A DNA stretch of 64,000 nucleotides from Cupriavidus sp. (GCA_031180665.1 JAPSLP010000001.1:186001-250000); one strand, 5' to 3'. Counted from the first letter of the stretch, positions 35,894 to 45,213 are shown. The notes: generated by a model from the sequence alone, not told the origin. Translations and numbers: made by a program.

Positions 35894-36811
35894 ATGAGCA
35901 CATCGGCCGTGATCCATCATCTGCAGTACGCCTCGCTGCCGAACGGCACGCGGCTGCACTACGCCAGCGCGGGGCAGCGCGGCAAGCCACTGATGCTGTT
36001 CGTCCATGGCTTTCCCGAGTTCTGGTACGCGTGGGAAGCGCAGCTCGCTGAATTCGGCCAGACCCAGTTCGCGGTCGCGCCGGATCTGCGCGGCTTCAAT
36101 CTGTCCAGCAAGCCCGCCGCGGTCGAGGCCTACAAGCCGCGCCATCTGGTCGAGGATCTGGTGCAGTTCATCGCGGCGCTGGGTTACGACCGCTGCGTGG
36201 TGGTGGCGCACGACTGGGGTGGGGCGGTGTGCTGGAATCTGGCGATCCAGTTCCCGGCGCTGGTGCAACAGCTGGTCATCATCAACGCGCCGCACCCGTA
36301 TCTGTTCGCCCGTGCGCTGGCCGAAGACCCGCAGCAGCAGGCGGCTTCGGCCTATATGAACTGGCTGCGCAAGCCGGGCTGCGAGCAGGTGCTGGCGGCC
36401 GACAACCATGCCAAGCTGGCCGGTTTGCTGTCCGGCGGCGATGCGCCGCCCGACTGGTTCACCGGCGAGACCCGCGACAAGTACCTCGCCGCGTGGTCGC
36501 AGCCGGGCGAGGGCGGCTCCCATCCGCTGACCGGCAGCGTCAACTACTATCGCGCCTCGCCGCTGCATCCGCCGGCGCCGGGCGATGCGCCCCCCGATCT
36601 GTCGCGCCTCGATCCCGAGTCCTTCGTCGTGCGCGTGCCGACGCTGGTGATCTGGGGCGAGAACGATCGTGCGCTGCCCAAGTCGCTGGTCGACGGGCTC
36701 GATCGCTTCGTGCCGCAACTGCGGCTGGAGCGGATCCCGGAAGGCACGCACTGGGTCGTGCACGAGCAGCCGGAGCGGATCAACCGCTTGATTCGGAGTG
36801 CGTTGGGGTAA
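35894..36811 (+). CDS. Alpha/beta hydrolase, epoxide hydrolase-like
   Basis: The 305-residue enzyme has HGFPEFW (38-44), the oxyanion HGFPE typical of epoxide hydrolases, a nucleophile aspartate D107 in AHDWGG and histidine H286 in EGTHWVVHEQP. An aspartate nucleophile points to epoxide hydrolase or haloalkane dehalogenase rather than an esterase. It closes the plus-strand catabolic run and meets the macrodomain gene convergently. Confidence 0.9.
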   Translation: MSTSAVIHHLQYASLPNGTRLHYASAGQRGKPLMLFVHGFPEFWYAWEAQLAEFGQTQFAVAPDLRGFNLSSKPAAVEAYKPRHLVEDLVQFIAALGYDRCVVVAHDWGGAVCWNLAIQFPALVQQLVIINAPHPYLFARALAEDPQQQAASAYMNWLRKPGCEQVLAADNHAKLAGLLSGGDAPPDWFTGETRDKYLAAWSQPGEGGSHPLTGSVNYYRASPLHPPAPGDAPPDLSRLDPESFVVRVPTLVIWGENDRALPKSLVDGLDRFVPQLRLERIPEGTHWVVHEQPERINRLIRSALG

Positions 36812-36858
36812 TGGGGGGCGCAGGGGATGGCAAGCGCTGTTGCCCTCTCCCCAGCCCT

Positions 36859-37395
36859 TCACAGCCCGCCAAAGGCCCCCAGCCGCTGCCGATACAGCCG
36901 GTAGTTCTCGTCGTCGAAGCAGACGAAGGTCACCTGTTCGATGGTGTCGGCTTCGGCCAGCGCCTCGCGCACCGCGGCGATCGCGATATCGGCGGCGCGC
37001 TCTCGCGGAAAGCCGTAGACCCCGGTGCTGATATTCGGGAAGGCCAGCGTGCGCAGCCGGTGCGCGGCGGCGAGCTTGATGCTGTTGCGATAGGCGCTGG
37101 CCAGCAGCGCGTCCTCGTTCTCGTTGCCGCCGCGCCAGACCGGGCCGACCGCGTGGATCACATAGGGCGCCGGCAGCAGGCCGCCGGTCGTGATCACCGC
37201 CTCGCCGGTCGGGCAGCCGCCCTGGCGCTCGCGGATCTCGCGGCAGGCCGCCATGATGGCCGGACCGCCGGCCCCGTGGATCGCGCCATCGACGCCGCCG
37301 CCTCCGAGCAGGCCGCTGTTGGCCGCGTTGACGATGGCATCGACCTCCATCCGCGTGATATCGCCGTGCACCACCTGCAAGTGTTCGCCAGCCAT
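36859..37395 (-). CDS. Macrodomain protein, O-acetyl-ADP-ribose deacetylase-like
   Basis: The 178-residue protein is a single macro domain: [46 protein letters not shown] and [15 protein letters not shown]. These are the ADP-ribose binding loops of YmdB/MacroD-type enzymes that remove acetyl or ADP-ribose groups. No ADP-ribosyltransferase partner is nearby. Its promoter lies within the short gap before the alcohol dehydrogenase stop. Confidence 0.93.
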   Translation of the reverse strand: MAGEHLQVVHGDITRMEVDAIVNAANSGLLGGGGVDGAIHGAGGPAIMAACREIRERQGGCPTGEAVITTGGLLPAPYVIHAVGPVWRGGNENEDALLASAYRNSIKLAAAHRLRTLAFPNISTGVYGFPRERAADIAIAAVREALAEADTIEQVTFVCFDDENYRLYRQRLGAFGGL

Positions 37396-37429
37396 GCCCG
37401 CCTCCTTGCGTCCGATGCGCGTGGCACCG

Positions 37430-37477
37430 AATGAGCCTTACATCGAATGAGCCTTACATCGAATGAGCCTTACATCG
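37430..37477. repeat. 16-bp tandem repeat, three copies, overlapping the ADH stop codon
   Basis: AATGAGCCTTACATCG is repeated exactly three times. Read on the minus strand each unit carries the CGATGTAA that encodes the last serine-methionine-stop of the alcohol dehydrogenase, so the gene's end has been triplicated in place. Confidence 0.93.
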
Positions 37478-38618
37478 ACTCCGCCAGCATACGCCGGTAG
37501 TCCTCGGCGCTGGCTTCCTTGGGATTGGTCTTGTGGCAATGATCGGCCAGCGCGCCGGCCACGACCTTGTCGAACATCGCCTCCGTGACGCCCATCGCGG
37601 CCAGCCCCGTCGGCAGGCCCAGGCGGGCGGTCATGTCGTACACCGCCTGCGCGACATCGGCGTCGGCCGGCAGATGCATCGCGCGGCGCAGGCGGCCATA
37701 GCGGTCCTCGCGCACGATGCTCGGCGCGTCGGCGTTGAAGCGCAGCACCGCGGGCATCACCACCGCGTTCAGCGTGCCGTGGTGCAGGCCGGTGCGGCCG
37801 TCGATCTTCAGGCCGCCGAGCGGGTGCGACAGCGAGTGGACGCAGCCCAGGCCCTTCTGGAAGGCCATCGCGCCCTGCATCGACGCGCTCATCATGTTCA
37901 GGCGCGCCTCGCGGTCGCTGCCGTCGCGCGTGGCGCGTTCGATATGGGCCCAGGCGCGCTCCAGGCCGTCGAGCGCGATGCCGTCGGCCGGCGGGTTGAA
38001 GGCAGGGGCCAGGAACGTCTCGATGCAATGCGCGATCGCGTCCATGCCGGTCGCCGCCGTCAGCCCGGGCGGCAGGCCCAGCGTCAGCTCGGGATCGCAG
38101 ATCGCGGACTTGGGCAGCAGATGCCAGGAGTGGAAGCCGAGCTTGCGGCCGTCGTCGAGGATGATGATGGCGCCGCGCGCGACCTCGCTGCCGGTGCCCG
38201 AGGTGGTCGGCACCGCGATCAGCGGCGCGGCGCGCTCGGTGATCTTGCCGCTGCCGCCCTCGATGGTGGCGTAGGTGGTCAGCTCGCCCTCGTGCGTGGC
38301 CAGGATCGCGATGCCCTTGGCCAGATCGATCGAGGAACCGCCGCCGACCGCGATCAGGCCGTCGCAGCCCTCGCTGCGGTATTGCGCCGCGGCCTGGCGC
38401 ACCATTGCCTCGGTCGGATTGGACGGGGTGTCGTCGAACACGGCCACCGGCAGCCCCTCGAGCGCGTCGATGGCGCGCTGCGCGATGCCGGCAGCGACCA
38501 CGCCCTTGTCGGTGACCAGCAGCGGGCGGCGGATGCCGATGCGCTCGCATTCCGATTTCAACAACTTGACCGCACCGAAATCGAGATGGATATGGGTCAG
38601 GTAATAGATAAAGGCCAT
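37470..38618 (-). CDS. Iron-containing (group III) alcohol dehydrogenase
   Basis: The 382-residue enzyme starts at ATG 38618 (MAFIYYLTHIHLDFGAVKLL) behind ACGGAGA; the frame extended to 38813 is not supported. It carries the family motifs GGGSSIDLAKG, PTTSGTGSE, the metal-binding AIAHCIETF and CVHSLSHPLGG, and LHHG. It oxidises an alcohol or reduces an aldehyde with NAD(P). It is divergent from the HSL-type esterase, sharing a gap that holds the GAACG-type operator. Confidence 0.94.
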   Translation of the reverse strand: MAFIYYLTHIHLDFGAVKLLKSECERIGIRRPLLVTDKGVVAAGIAQRAIDALEGLPVAVFDDTPSNPTEAMVRQAAAQYRSEGCDGLIAVGGGSSIDLAKGIAILATHEGELTTYATIEGGSGKITERAAPLIAVPTTSGTGSEVARGAIIILDDGRKLGFHSWHLLPKSAICDPELTLGLPPGLTAATGMDAIAHCIETFLAPAFNPPADGIALDGLERAWAHIERATRDGSDREARLNMMSASMQGAMAFQKGLGCVHSLSHPLGGLKIDGRTGLHHGTLNAVVMPAVLRFNADAPSIVREDRYGRLRRAMHLPADADVAQAVYDMTARLGLPTGLAAMGVTEAMFDKVVAGALADHCHKTNPKEASAEDYRRMLAESM

Positions 38619-38822
38619 CGTGCTTGTCTCCGTGATTGTTATGTCGGCGGGGCGCCGGGTGGCCGCATCGTGCTGCGCTGCCATGCCGTCGCCCGGTGCA
38701 AATCCAGGCCCGGACGATTGTCGCAGCGTTTTCCGTCCGGCGGGGAGGGGGCAAACGCGGTGTCGCATGGCGACATTTTCCACACCGGAATGCCCACAAA
38801 GCGCCGGCATCATACTAAAATC

Positions 38823-38834
38823 GAACGCTCGTTC
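38823..38834. promoter_or_regulatory. Perfect palindromic operator GAACG-CT-CGTTC between ADH and esterase
   Basis: The site follows CATACTAAAATC, is 71 bases from the esterase start and about 205 from the dehydrogenase start. It shares both half-sites with 23171. A single regulator could control both divergent genes together with the beta-oxidation cluster. Confidence 0.6.
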
Positions 38835-38904
38835 ACAATTCGAACTTCACCGGAATTCCAGCCGTTCGCGGCGCCAAGCCACACCGCACCATCGCCTCGC
38901 CTTC

Positions 38905-39930
38905 ATGTCAGCCGTCCCGTCCGCGTTCCCCGCGTCCTCCGTCCCGCCAGGCATGCCGGCGCAGCCGCTCGATCCCCAGATCGCGCAGTTGCTGGACATG
39001 GTGGCGCGCGCCAAGCGGCCGCCGCTGCATCATCTGGACCCGGCCGACGCGAAGATCGCCTACGAGAAAAGCGCGCTGATCCTGGACGTGGCGCCCGCAC
39101 CGGTGCACAGCGTCGAGGACTTCACGGTGCCGGCGCGCGACGGCCATGCGATTCCGGTGCGGCTCTATGCGCCGCGCGAGGCGAGCTGGGCCGAGCCCTT
39201 GCCGCTGCTGCTGTATTTCCACGGCGGCGGCTTCACGGTCGGCAGCATCGCCACGCACGAGCCGCTGTGCCGGCTGCTGTGCGCGCGCGCCGATGCGATG
39301 GTGCTGTCGGTCGACTACCGGCTCGGGCCGCAATGGAAGTTCCCCACGGCGGTCGACGATGCGTTCGACGTGCTGCACTGGGTCTTCGAGCAGGCGCCGC
39401 GGCTGGGCGCGGATGCGAATCGCATTGCGCTCGGCGGCGACAGCGCCGGCGGCACGATGGCGGCGGCCTGCGCGATCGAGGCGCGCGACCGCGGTCTTGC
39501 GCCGGTGCTGCAGATGCTGCTGTATCCGGGCACCAGCGCGCGCCAGGACACGCCGTCGCAGCGGGCGCTGGCCGACGGTTATCTGCTGACCGCGTCGATG
39601 ATCCAGTGGTTCTTCGCGCAGTACCTGGACCGCGAGCAGAGCCGCGACGACTGGCGCTTCGCCCCCCTTGACGGCGGCGGCACCGGTGCCGACGTCAAGG
39701 GCTGCTGTCCCGCCTGGATCGCGGTGGCGGGCTACGACCCGCTGCACGACGAAGGCGTCGCGTACGCCGGGAAGCTGCGCGCGGCCGGCGTGCCGGCAGA
39801 AGTGGCGGACTATCCCGGCATGATCCATGATTTCTTCAAGCTGGGACGGTTCGTTCCGGCAGTGGCGCGCGCGCACGACGATGCCGTGCGCGCGTTGCGA
39901 ACGGCCTTCGGCACCGCGCCGCCCATCTAG
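38905..39930 (+). CDS. HSL-family esterase/lipase (alpha/beta hydrolase)
   Basis: The 341-residue hydrolase has the hormone-sensitive-lipase oxyanion motif HGGG (106-109), nucleophile S180 in GDSAGG, acid D278 in VAGYDPLHDEG and H308 in GMIHDFF. It probably hydrolyses short or medium acyl esters. Start ATG 38905 has no strong Shine-Dalgarno. The GAACG-type operator upstream links it to the fatty-acid genes. Confidence 0.92.
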   Translation: MSAVPSAFPASSVPPGMPAQPLDPQIAQLLDMVARAKRPPLHHLDPADAKIAYEKSALILDVAPAPVHSVEDFTVPARDGHAIPVRLYAPREASWAEPLPLLLYFHGGGFTVGSIATHEPLCRLLCARADAMVLSVDYRLGPQWKFPTAVDDAFDVLHWVFEQAPRLGADANRIALGGDSAGGTMAAACAIEARDRGLAPVLQMLLYPGTSARQDTPSQRALADGYLLTASMIQWFFAQYLDREQSRDDWRFAPLDGGGTGADVKGCCPAWIAVAGYDPLHDEGVAYAGKLRAAGVPAEVADYPGMIHDFFKLGRFVPAVARAHDDAVRALRTAFGTAPPI

Positions 39931-40033
39931 GGCCGCGCTCGATGCCAAGCCAAGGCGGTCGCAGAAACCCCGGTTTTTCAGGCAATCAACGAGTACCCGA
40001 GCAGTACCTTGTAGCAACAGGAGACGACTACAG

Positions 40034-41020
40034 ATGCAACGCCGCCACTTCCTCGCCCATGCGGGCGCCATCGCCGCCGCCGCGGTAACCGGCCTGGCCG
40101 CCACCCCCGCGGCCCACGCCCAGGCGGACAATTTCCCGCAGAAGCCGATCCGCCTCATCATCGGCTACACGGCGGGCGGTTCCACCGATATTCCGTTCCG
40201 CGTGCTCGCGGAGAATGCCTCGAAGATCCTGGGCCAGCCGGTGATCGTCGAGAACAAGCCCGGTGCCGGCGGCGTGCTGCCGGCGCAGATGATGCAGGCC
40301 ACGCCGCCCGACGGCTATACGCTGGCGCAGATCCCGCTGCCGGTGTTCCGCCTGCCCTACACGACCAAGATCAACTGGGACCCGGTCAAGGACCTGACCT
40401 ATGTGATCAACCTGGCCGGTTATGCCTTCGGCCTGGTCGTGCCGGCCGATTCGCCGATCAAGACCATGCAGGAGTACATCGCCTACGCCAAGGCCAACCC
40501 GGGCAAGCTGACCTATGGCACGCCCGGCTCGATGACGACGCTGCATCTGACGATGGAAGAGCTGGCGATGAAGCAGAACGTCCAGTTCTCGCACATCCCG
40601 TTCAAGGGCAATTCCGAGTCGATGCAGGCGCTGCTGGGCGGCCATGTGATGTCGGTGGCCGACACGCCGGCCTGGGCGCCGTACGTCGAGCAGGGCCGCC
40701 TGCGCCTGCTGTCCGTATGGGGCGACAAGCGTTCGCCGCGCTTCCCCAACGTGCCGACGCTTAAGGAGCTGGGCCTGGGCATCGTGCAGACCTCGCCGTT
40801 CGGCCTGGCCGCGCCCAAGGGCACCGACCCGAAGATCGTCAAGAAGCTGCATGACGCCTTCAAGCAGGCGATGGAAATGCCGAACTACCGCGAGTCGCTG
40901 GCCAAGTTCGACATGGAGCCGTTCTACATGAACAGCGAGCAGTACGCGAAATTCGCCGCCGACACGGTCAAGAAGGAAAAGGCCATCATCGAGAAGCTGG
41001 GCCTGGCCCGGCCGCAGTAA
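40034..41020 (+). CDS. Bug/TctC-family periplasmic substrate-binding protein
   Basis: The 328-residue protein begins MQRRHFLAHAG, a twin-arginine-like start, with signal peptide cleavage after AHA. The mature Bug fold is clear (FPQKPIRLIIGYTAGGSTDI, then VENKPGAGGVLPAQMMQATP). Such proteins bind carboxylates; genes for the TctAB membrane subunits are absent here, as is usual for the expanded Bug families of Burkholderiales. It follows the esterase gene by about 100 bases. Confidence 0.93.
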   Translation: MQRRHFLAHAGAIAAAAVTGLAATPAAHAQADNFPQKPIRLIIGYTAGGSTDIPFRVLAENASKILGQPVIVENKPGAGGVLPAQMMQATPPDGYTLAQIPLPVFRLPYTTKINWDPVKDLTYVINLAGYAFGLVVPADSPIKTMQEYIAYAKANPGKLTYGTPGSMTTLHLTMEELAMKQNVQFSHIPFKGNSESMQALLGGHVMSVADTPAWAPYVEQGRLRLLSVWGDKRSPRFPNVPTLKELGLGIVQTSPFGLAAPKGTDPKIVKKLHDAFKQAMEMPNYRESLAKFDMEPFYMNSEQYAKFAADTVKKEKAIIEKLGLARPQ

Positions 41021-41046
41021 GGTCACGAGCCCCAGTCCAGGGCTCG

Positions 41047-41137
41047 ACGGTCGTCCCCGCGCATGCGGGGACCCAGCGGCTTGCCGTGGCGTCACCGAAG
41101 CCGCTGGGCTCCCGCTTTGGCGGGGGCGACGACTTGT
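41047..41137. repeat. Paired palindromic intergenic repeat (family B), inverted copies
   Basis: Copy one has the core GTCCCCGCGCATGCGGGGAC (41053-41072) followed by CCAGCGGCTT. Copy two (about 41099-41133) runs in the opposite sense as AAGCCGCTGGG followed by CTCCCGCTTTGGCGGGGGC. The pair can form a long cruciform or hairpin between two plus-strand genes. Confidence 0.88.
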
Positions 41138-41166
41138 CTTGACGCTATCCCTCTCGAGGAATCCGC

Positions 41167-41604
41167 ATGGCCAAGGAAGAGTTTCGCCACAGCATGCCGC
41201 TGCGCGTGCGCTGGGCCGAGGTCGATCCGCAGTCGATCGTCTTCAACGCGCATTACCTGACGTATTGCGACATCTGCGTGACCGAGTACTGGCGCGCGGT
41301 CGGCATCCGCTATCCCGAGGACGTGCTGCACGCGCATGGCGTCGATATGTACGTCGTCAAATCGACGCTGGAGTACCACGGCTCGGCCCGCTTCGACGAC
41401 ATGCTCGACATCCGCGGCCGCATCGCGCGCATCGGCCGCTCCAGCATGCTGTTCCGCGTCGAGATGTACCGCGGCGACGAGCACCTGATCACCGGCGAGA
41501 TCGTCTACGTCTGCGCCGATCCGGCAACGCAGCGTTCGGCGCCCGTGCCGGGGGCGGTGCGCGAGGCGATCGTTACCTACGAGACGGTGGCGCCGGAGCA
41601 GTAG
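41167..41604 (+). CDS. 4-hydroxybenzoyl-CoA-type acyl-CoA thioesterase (YbgC/FadM-like)
   Basis: The 145-residue hotdog protein has the signature RWAEVDPQSIVFNAHYLTYC with the catalytic aspartate and tyrosine context of YbgC/FadM enzymes. ATG 41167 follows GAGGAATCCGC. It hydrolyses acyl-CoA, perhaps relieving product build-up from the catabolic clusters. It ends 90 bases before the phosphatase gene. Confidence 0.9.
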   Translation: MAKEEFRHSMPLRVRWAEVDPQSIVFNAHYLTYCDICVTEYWRAVGIRYPEDVLHAHGVDMYVVKSTLEYHGSARFDDMLDIRGRIARIGRSSMLFRVEMYRGDEHLITGEIVYVCADPATQRSAPVPGAVREAIVTYETVAPEQ

Positions 41605-41694
41605 GGGCCGCATCGGCGCAGCAGCTCAAAAAGCGGAAGAAAATCCCAACTCGCTGTGGCAGGCTCGGGGCCTTCATTGTTTGGAGGATCCACC

Positions 41695-42969
41695 ATGCTA
41701 GGCAACAACCCCATCGCGTCCGGTACGGCTGGCACGTTCGCCACATCGAGCGCCGCCTCGCCGTCCACCACGACGCAGTCCAACGACGAAGCGACGGCAA
41801 GCCAAGGCCGGTTGCCCGATGGCTCCGTCATCGCGCTGGCGACATCGCCGCAGGCATCGGCCGGCGCCGCCGACCTCGCCGGAGCGCTCTTCACCCCCGC
41901 GGCAAGTCTTGCCGATCCGGCCCCGCCTTCTCCCCTCGCGGCAATCAAGGCGACTTCCGAATTCCAGCAGCTGCGCTCGCGCCTGGCCGAGCATACCGCG
42001 AACATCAAAAAGGAAGCCCAATATCGGCCAAAGCGCGCGGGCGACCGCTATGAATGGCTGCAGCCGGAATTGCGCACGGTTTGGCCGCGCAAGCAGTTAT
42101 GGTTCCAGGGCACCTGGCTCAACGGCAACTCCATCAGCGTGCAGGGCCGTCCGGTGGCCATCGCGACCCAGCACCCCTTGCCGGGAGAAAGCCTGGACGC
42201 CTTCCTCAAGCAGCTGCTTTGCGACTGTCCGCCGTTGATCGTCGTACTCGGCTCGGACGCAGAGATCGCCAACCCGAAGGAGCAGATGCCAGATTATTTC
42301 CGGCCCTCTAACGCGCGCGCCGACCTCGAATACATTCCGCCGGAAGGGCGCCGGTTGCAACCCGTGGACAACGATGTGCTTGGCTCCTACCTCGTCGAGG
42401 GCGGCATGTACGTGGGCGAGAGTTGGCTGATCGTGGTGCAGGGCATCAAGCCGATGTCGCCATTGACCGAGCCGGGACTGGGCAGCATCAGTACGGGCGT
42501 CATCCGGGTGCGCGAGCGCCCGGCCAATCCGATGCGGCACGGCGAGCCGCGCAGCCATGAGCTGGAGGTGGTGCACCTGCGGGCCACCAACAAGGACGGC
42601 GTAATGTCGGCGGCGGAGCTGGCGTGGCTGGGTGCCAAGGTCACGGCGGCGCGCCGCGCGTCGAACGCGCTGCCCATCCTTCATTGCAACAGCGGCGCGG
42701 GGCGCAGCGCCCTGGTGATCGCGGCGTCGGTACTTGGCGACCCCACTTCGGCGGCGTCGGTCGAGACCGTCGTGCGCGACATCCGCAGAAGCCGGCACTG
42801 GTGGGCGCTCCGGAGCGAGGACCACATCGCCTGCCTGGCCCTGTTCGCCCAGGAACGCGGCAAGCCGCTGCTCGGCGCGGCGCCCGCCGTGCCGCTGGAG
42901 CCGCCACCGGAGCCCGATCCGTTCGGGTCGGTCAGCAAGATGGCGACGGACGGATGCCGGACGCAATGA
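41695..42969 (+). CDS. YopH-like protein tyrosine phosphatase, candidate secreted effector
   Basis: The protein has 424 residues from ATG 41695, with TTGGAGGA as a strong ribosome site. Residues 1-85 are a disordered Ser/Thr/Ala/Pro-rich leader, as in type III effectors. From about 145 the order follows the YopH catalytic domain: the block VVLGSDAEIANPKEQMPDYF (183-202) parallels YopH's SSSEIAN...GMPDYF. The P-loop is HCNSGAGRS (330-338) with C331 and R337, and the end RGKPLLG matches YopH's QGRPLLN. Two conserved elements differ: the WPD loop reads TNKD (D301 kept, tryptophan and proline lost) and the Q-loop glutamine is R373. No secretion genes or hrpII-type box are nearby. Secretion and host targeting are inference; phosphatase-family membership is well supported. 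Confidence 0.85.
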   Translation: MLGNNPIASGTAGTFATSSAASPSTTTQSNDEATASQGRLPDGSVIALATSPQASAGAADLAGALFTPAASLADPAPPSPLAAIKATSEFQQLRSRLAEHTANIKKEAQYRPKRAGDRYEWLQPELRTVWPRKQLWFQGTWLNGNSISVQGRPVAIATQHPLPGESLDAFLKQLLCDCPPLIVVLGSDAEIANPKEQMPDYFRPSNARADLEYIPPEGRRLQPVDNDVLGSYLVEGGMYVGESWLIVVQGIKPMSPLTEPGLGSISTGVIRVRERPANPMRHGEPRSHELEVVHLRATNKDGVMSAAELAWLGAKVTAARRASNALPILHCNSGAGRSALVIAASVLGDPTSAASVETVVRDIRRSRHWWALRSEDHIACLALFAQERGKPLLGAAPAVPLEPPPEPDPFGSVSKMATDGCRTQ

Positions 42970-43156
42970 AGGCAACCGCGTTGCCGCGTTCAGGTCACGC
43001 CGCAGCTTCATCGAGCCATCACCCGCGACGGTCTGGCAGTGGTAGCAGTCGAACCGTGCCAGCAGTTTGCCGAGGCCGCGACGCAGTCCGCTGAAAGATC
43101 GGGCCGACGCGAGTATCATGCCGATCCTCGCCAACCGACGCGTCATCCCTCTCACC

Positions 43157-43597
43157 ATGACCATCACCGTTCGCCTGCTGCCCTGGTCCGAAGCGCGCGA
43201 GACCGCCCGCGCGATCCGCTATGCCGTGTTCGTCGAAGAGCAGGGCGTGCCGGTCGAACTCGAATGGGACGAATGGGACGAGCCGAGCTGGCATGCGATT
43301 GCCTATGACGCGCAGGGCGCCGCGGTGGCGACGGGCCGGCTGCTGCCGGATGGCCATATCGGCCGCATGGCGGTACTGGCCAGCGCGCGCGGTACCGGCA
43401 TCGGCGCGCGCGTGCTCGATGCGCTGATGGCCAAGGCCGAGGAACTCGGCTATCCCGAACTGGTGCTCAACGCCCAGTCGCATGCGGCGCCGTTCTACGC
43501 CCGTGTCGGCTTCCAGCAGGTCGGCGAGCCGTTCGAGGAAGCGGGCATTCCCCATATCGAGATGCGCAAGCGGCTGTCGGGCAGGGCACAAGGCTAG
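43157..43597 (+). CDS. GNAT-family N-acetyltransferase (ElaA/YjcF-like)
   Basis: The 146-residue enzyme starts at ATG 43157 (MTITVRLLPWSEARETARAI); an earlier in-frame ATG at 43118 gives an atypical extension. The acetyl-CoA loop region reads GRMAVLASARGTGIGARVLD, and RYAVFVEEQGVPVELEWDEW is characteristic of the YjcF/ElaA group. The acceptor substrate is unknown. It stands alone after the phosphatase. Confidence 0.9.
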   Translation: MTITVRLLPWSEARETARAIRYAVFVEEQGVPVELEWDEWDEPSWHAIAYDAQGAAVATGRLLPDGHIGRMAVLASARGTGIGARVLDALMAKAEELGYPELVLNAQSHAAPFYARVGFQQVGEPFEEAGIPHIEMRKRLSGRAQG

Positions 43598-43884
43598 CCC
43601 CCCGGCAGGCTCGAAACCTCGGCTCGGGCGGCCGGCGCGTCAGCCATCCGCCGACGGCCGCCGCGGCGGCGATATGAGACCATGCAGGGTCCGTCGGCGC
43701 CTTCTTCCGCTTGCCTGGTGCTCGTTTTGCGCTTGTCCTGCGTCAGGCACCGCTGTCCTGTGTCAGGCGCCTCGGCCCTGCGTTTGGCGCGGTGCGAAGC
43801 CACATCAAGCCGCAAGCCGTCCCAAGCCGTCCCAAGCCGCACCGCGCCACATCAAGCCGTACCGAGCCGTACCAACCGTCTCGC

Positions 43885-45108
43885 ATGAACGACCTTTCGA
43901 CCGATCTGCCGCGGCAGTCCGCGGCGCCCGTATCGCAATCTCCCGCCCCCGCCGATCCGCCGCCGCTGCGCACCGCGCCGGCCACCTGGGCCACGATGGC
44001 GCTGTTCTTCGTCAATGGCGCGACCTTCGCCACCTGGGGCGTCCACATTCCGACCATCAAGGCGCGCTTCGGCCTGTCCGACGCCGTGCTGTCGATGGCC
44101 ATGCTGGCGGTGGCCTTCGGCGCCATCATCGCAATGGGCCCGGTGGGGCGCTGGATCTCCAGGGTCGGCAGCACGCGTGCCTGCATGTCGGGCGGTGTCG
44201 CCTATGGCCTGGCCACCATCGCGATCCTGGCGATGCCGCATTTCTACGCGCTGGTGCCCGCGCTGATCGCCTTCGGCATGGCCAGCGCCGTGTTCGATGT
44301 CGCGATGAACGCGCAGGCCGCCACGGTCGAATCCCATCGCCACAAGCCGATCATGTCGGCGCTGCACGGCATGTTCAGCCTCGGCGGCATGGTCGGCGCG
44401 GCGGTGGGTGGGCTGCTGCTGTCGCTGCAGGTGCCGCCGCTCGTGCACGCGATCGGCATGGCGCTGCTGACTGCGGGCGTCGGGCTTGCCTCGAAGCGCT
44501 GGCTGCTGCCCGACCACCCGAGCGCACCGCATGCCGGCAAGGGCCACGACCATGCCGGCCGCGCGCTGTGGCTGCTGGGCCTGATGGCGTTTCTGGGGCT
44601 GGTGGGCGAGGGTGCGATGTACGACTGGACCAGCGTCTATATGCGCGAGATCGCGCAGGCACCGATCGGCTGGATCAGCTTCGGCTATGCGGCCTTCTCG
44701 GGCGGCATGGCGGTGGGGCGCTTCACCGGCGATCTGGCGCGGGCGCGCTGGGGCGATGCCGGCACGCTGACGGCGAGCGCCTGGTTGGCCTTCGTCGGCA
44801 TCGGCCTCGCACTGCTGTGGCCCGCGCCGTCGGCGAGCCTGCTGGGCTTTGCGATGATGGGCCTGGGCGCGGCCAATATGGTGCCGATCTTCTTCGTGGC
44901 CGCGTCGCGGCTGCCCGGCGTGCCGCCGGCCGAGGGCATCTCGCGCGTGGCGCGCTTCGGCTATATCGGGCTGATGCTGGGCCCGGTGATGATCGGCGGC
45001 GTGGCGCATGCCAGCGATCTGCGCTATGGGCTTGGCCTGGTGGCGCTGACGATGGGATGGATCGCGCTGGCGGGGGCGCGGACGGTGCGGCGCTATCTGT
45101 CGAGCTGA
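43885..45108 (+). CDS. MFS transporter
   Basis: The 407-residue inner-membrane transporter has twelve predicted helices, starting ATWATMALFFVNGATFATWG, with an MFS motif-A-like loop GPVGRWISRVGSTRA. It resembles the FucP/YbjJ-like group (FVNGATFATWGVHIPTIKAR). The substrate is not evident. The 287-base region before it has no gene but contains degenerate CAAGCCGTCC and GTCCTGCGTCAGGC direct repeats. Confidence 0.9.
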   Translation: MNDLSTDLPRQSAAPVSQSPAPADPPPLRTAPATWATMALFFVNGATFATWGVHIPTIKARFGLSDAVLSMAMLAVAFGAIIAMGPVGRWISRVGSTRACMSGGVAYGLATIAILAMPHFYALVPALIAFGMASAVFDVAMNAQAATVESHRHKPIMSALHGMFSLGGMVGAAVGGLLLSLQVPPLVHAIGMALLTAGVGLASKRWLLPDHPSAPHAGKGHDHAGRALWLLGLMAFLGLVGEGAMYDWTSVYMREIAQAPIGWISFGYAAFSGGMAVGRFTGDLARARWGDAGTLTASAWLAFVGIGLALLWPAPSASLLGFAMMGLGAANMVPIFFVAASRLPGVPPAEGISRVARFGYIGLMLGPVMIGGVAHASDLRYGLGLVALTMGWIALAGARTVRRYLSS

Positions 45109-45172
45109 GTGCCAATGCCGTTCGCCCTCGCGCACGCTGCGGCCCGGCGTCCTTATCCGCCTACGCCCGTCG

Positions 45173-45209
45173 ACATCACTGGGTTCCCGCCTGCGCGGGA
45201 ATGACAGGG
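45173..45209. repeat. Palindromic intergenic repeat (family B), single copy
   Basis: TTCCCGCCTGCGCGGGAA (45184-45201) flanked by ACTGGG and ATGACAGG sits between convergent genes. Confidence 0.85.
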
Positions 45210-45213
45210 GAAT

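Noticed and set aside
41605-41694. hrpII-type (TTCG-N16-TTCG) promoter box before the phosphatase gene
   Set aside because: No pair of TTCG elements is present in the upstream gap, so Ralstonia-style HrpB control is not supported.
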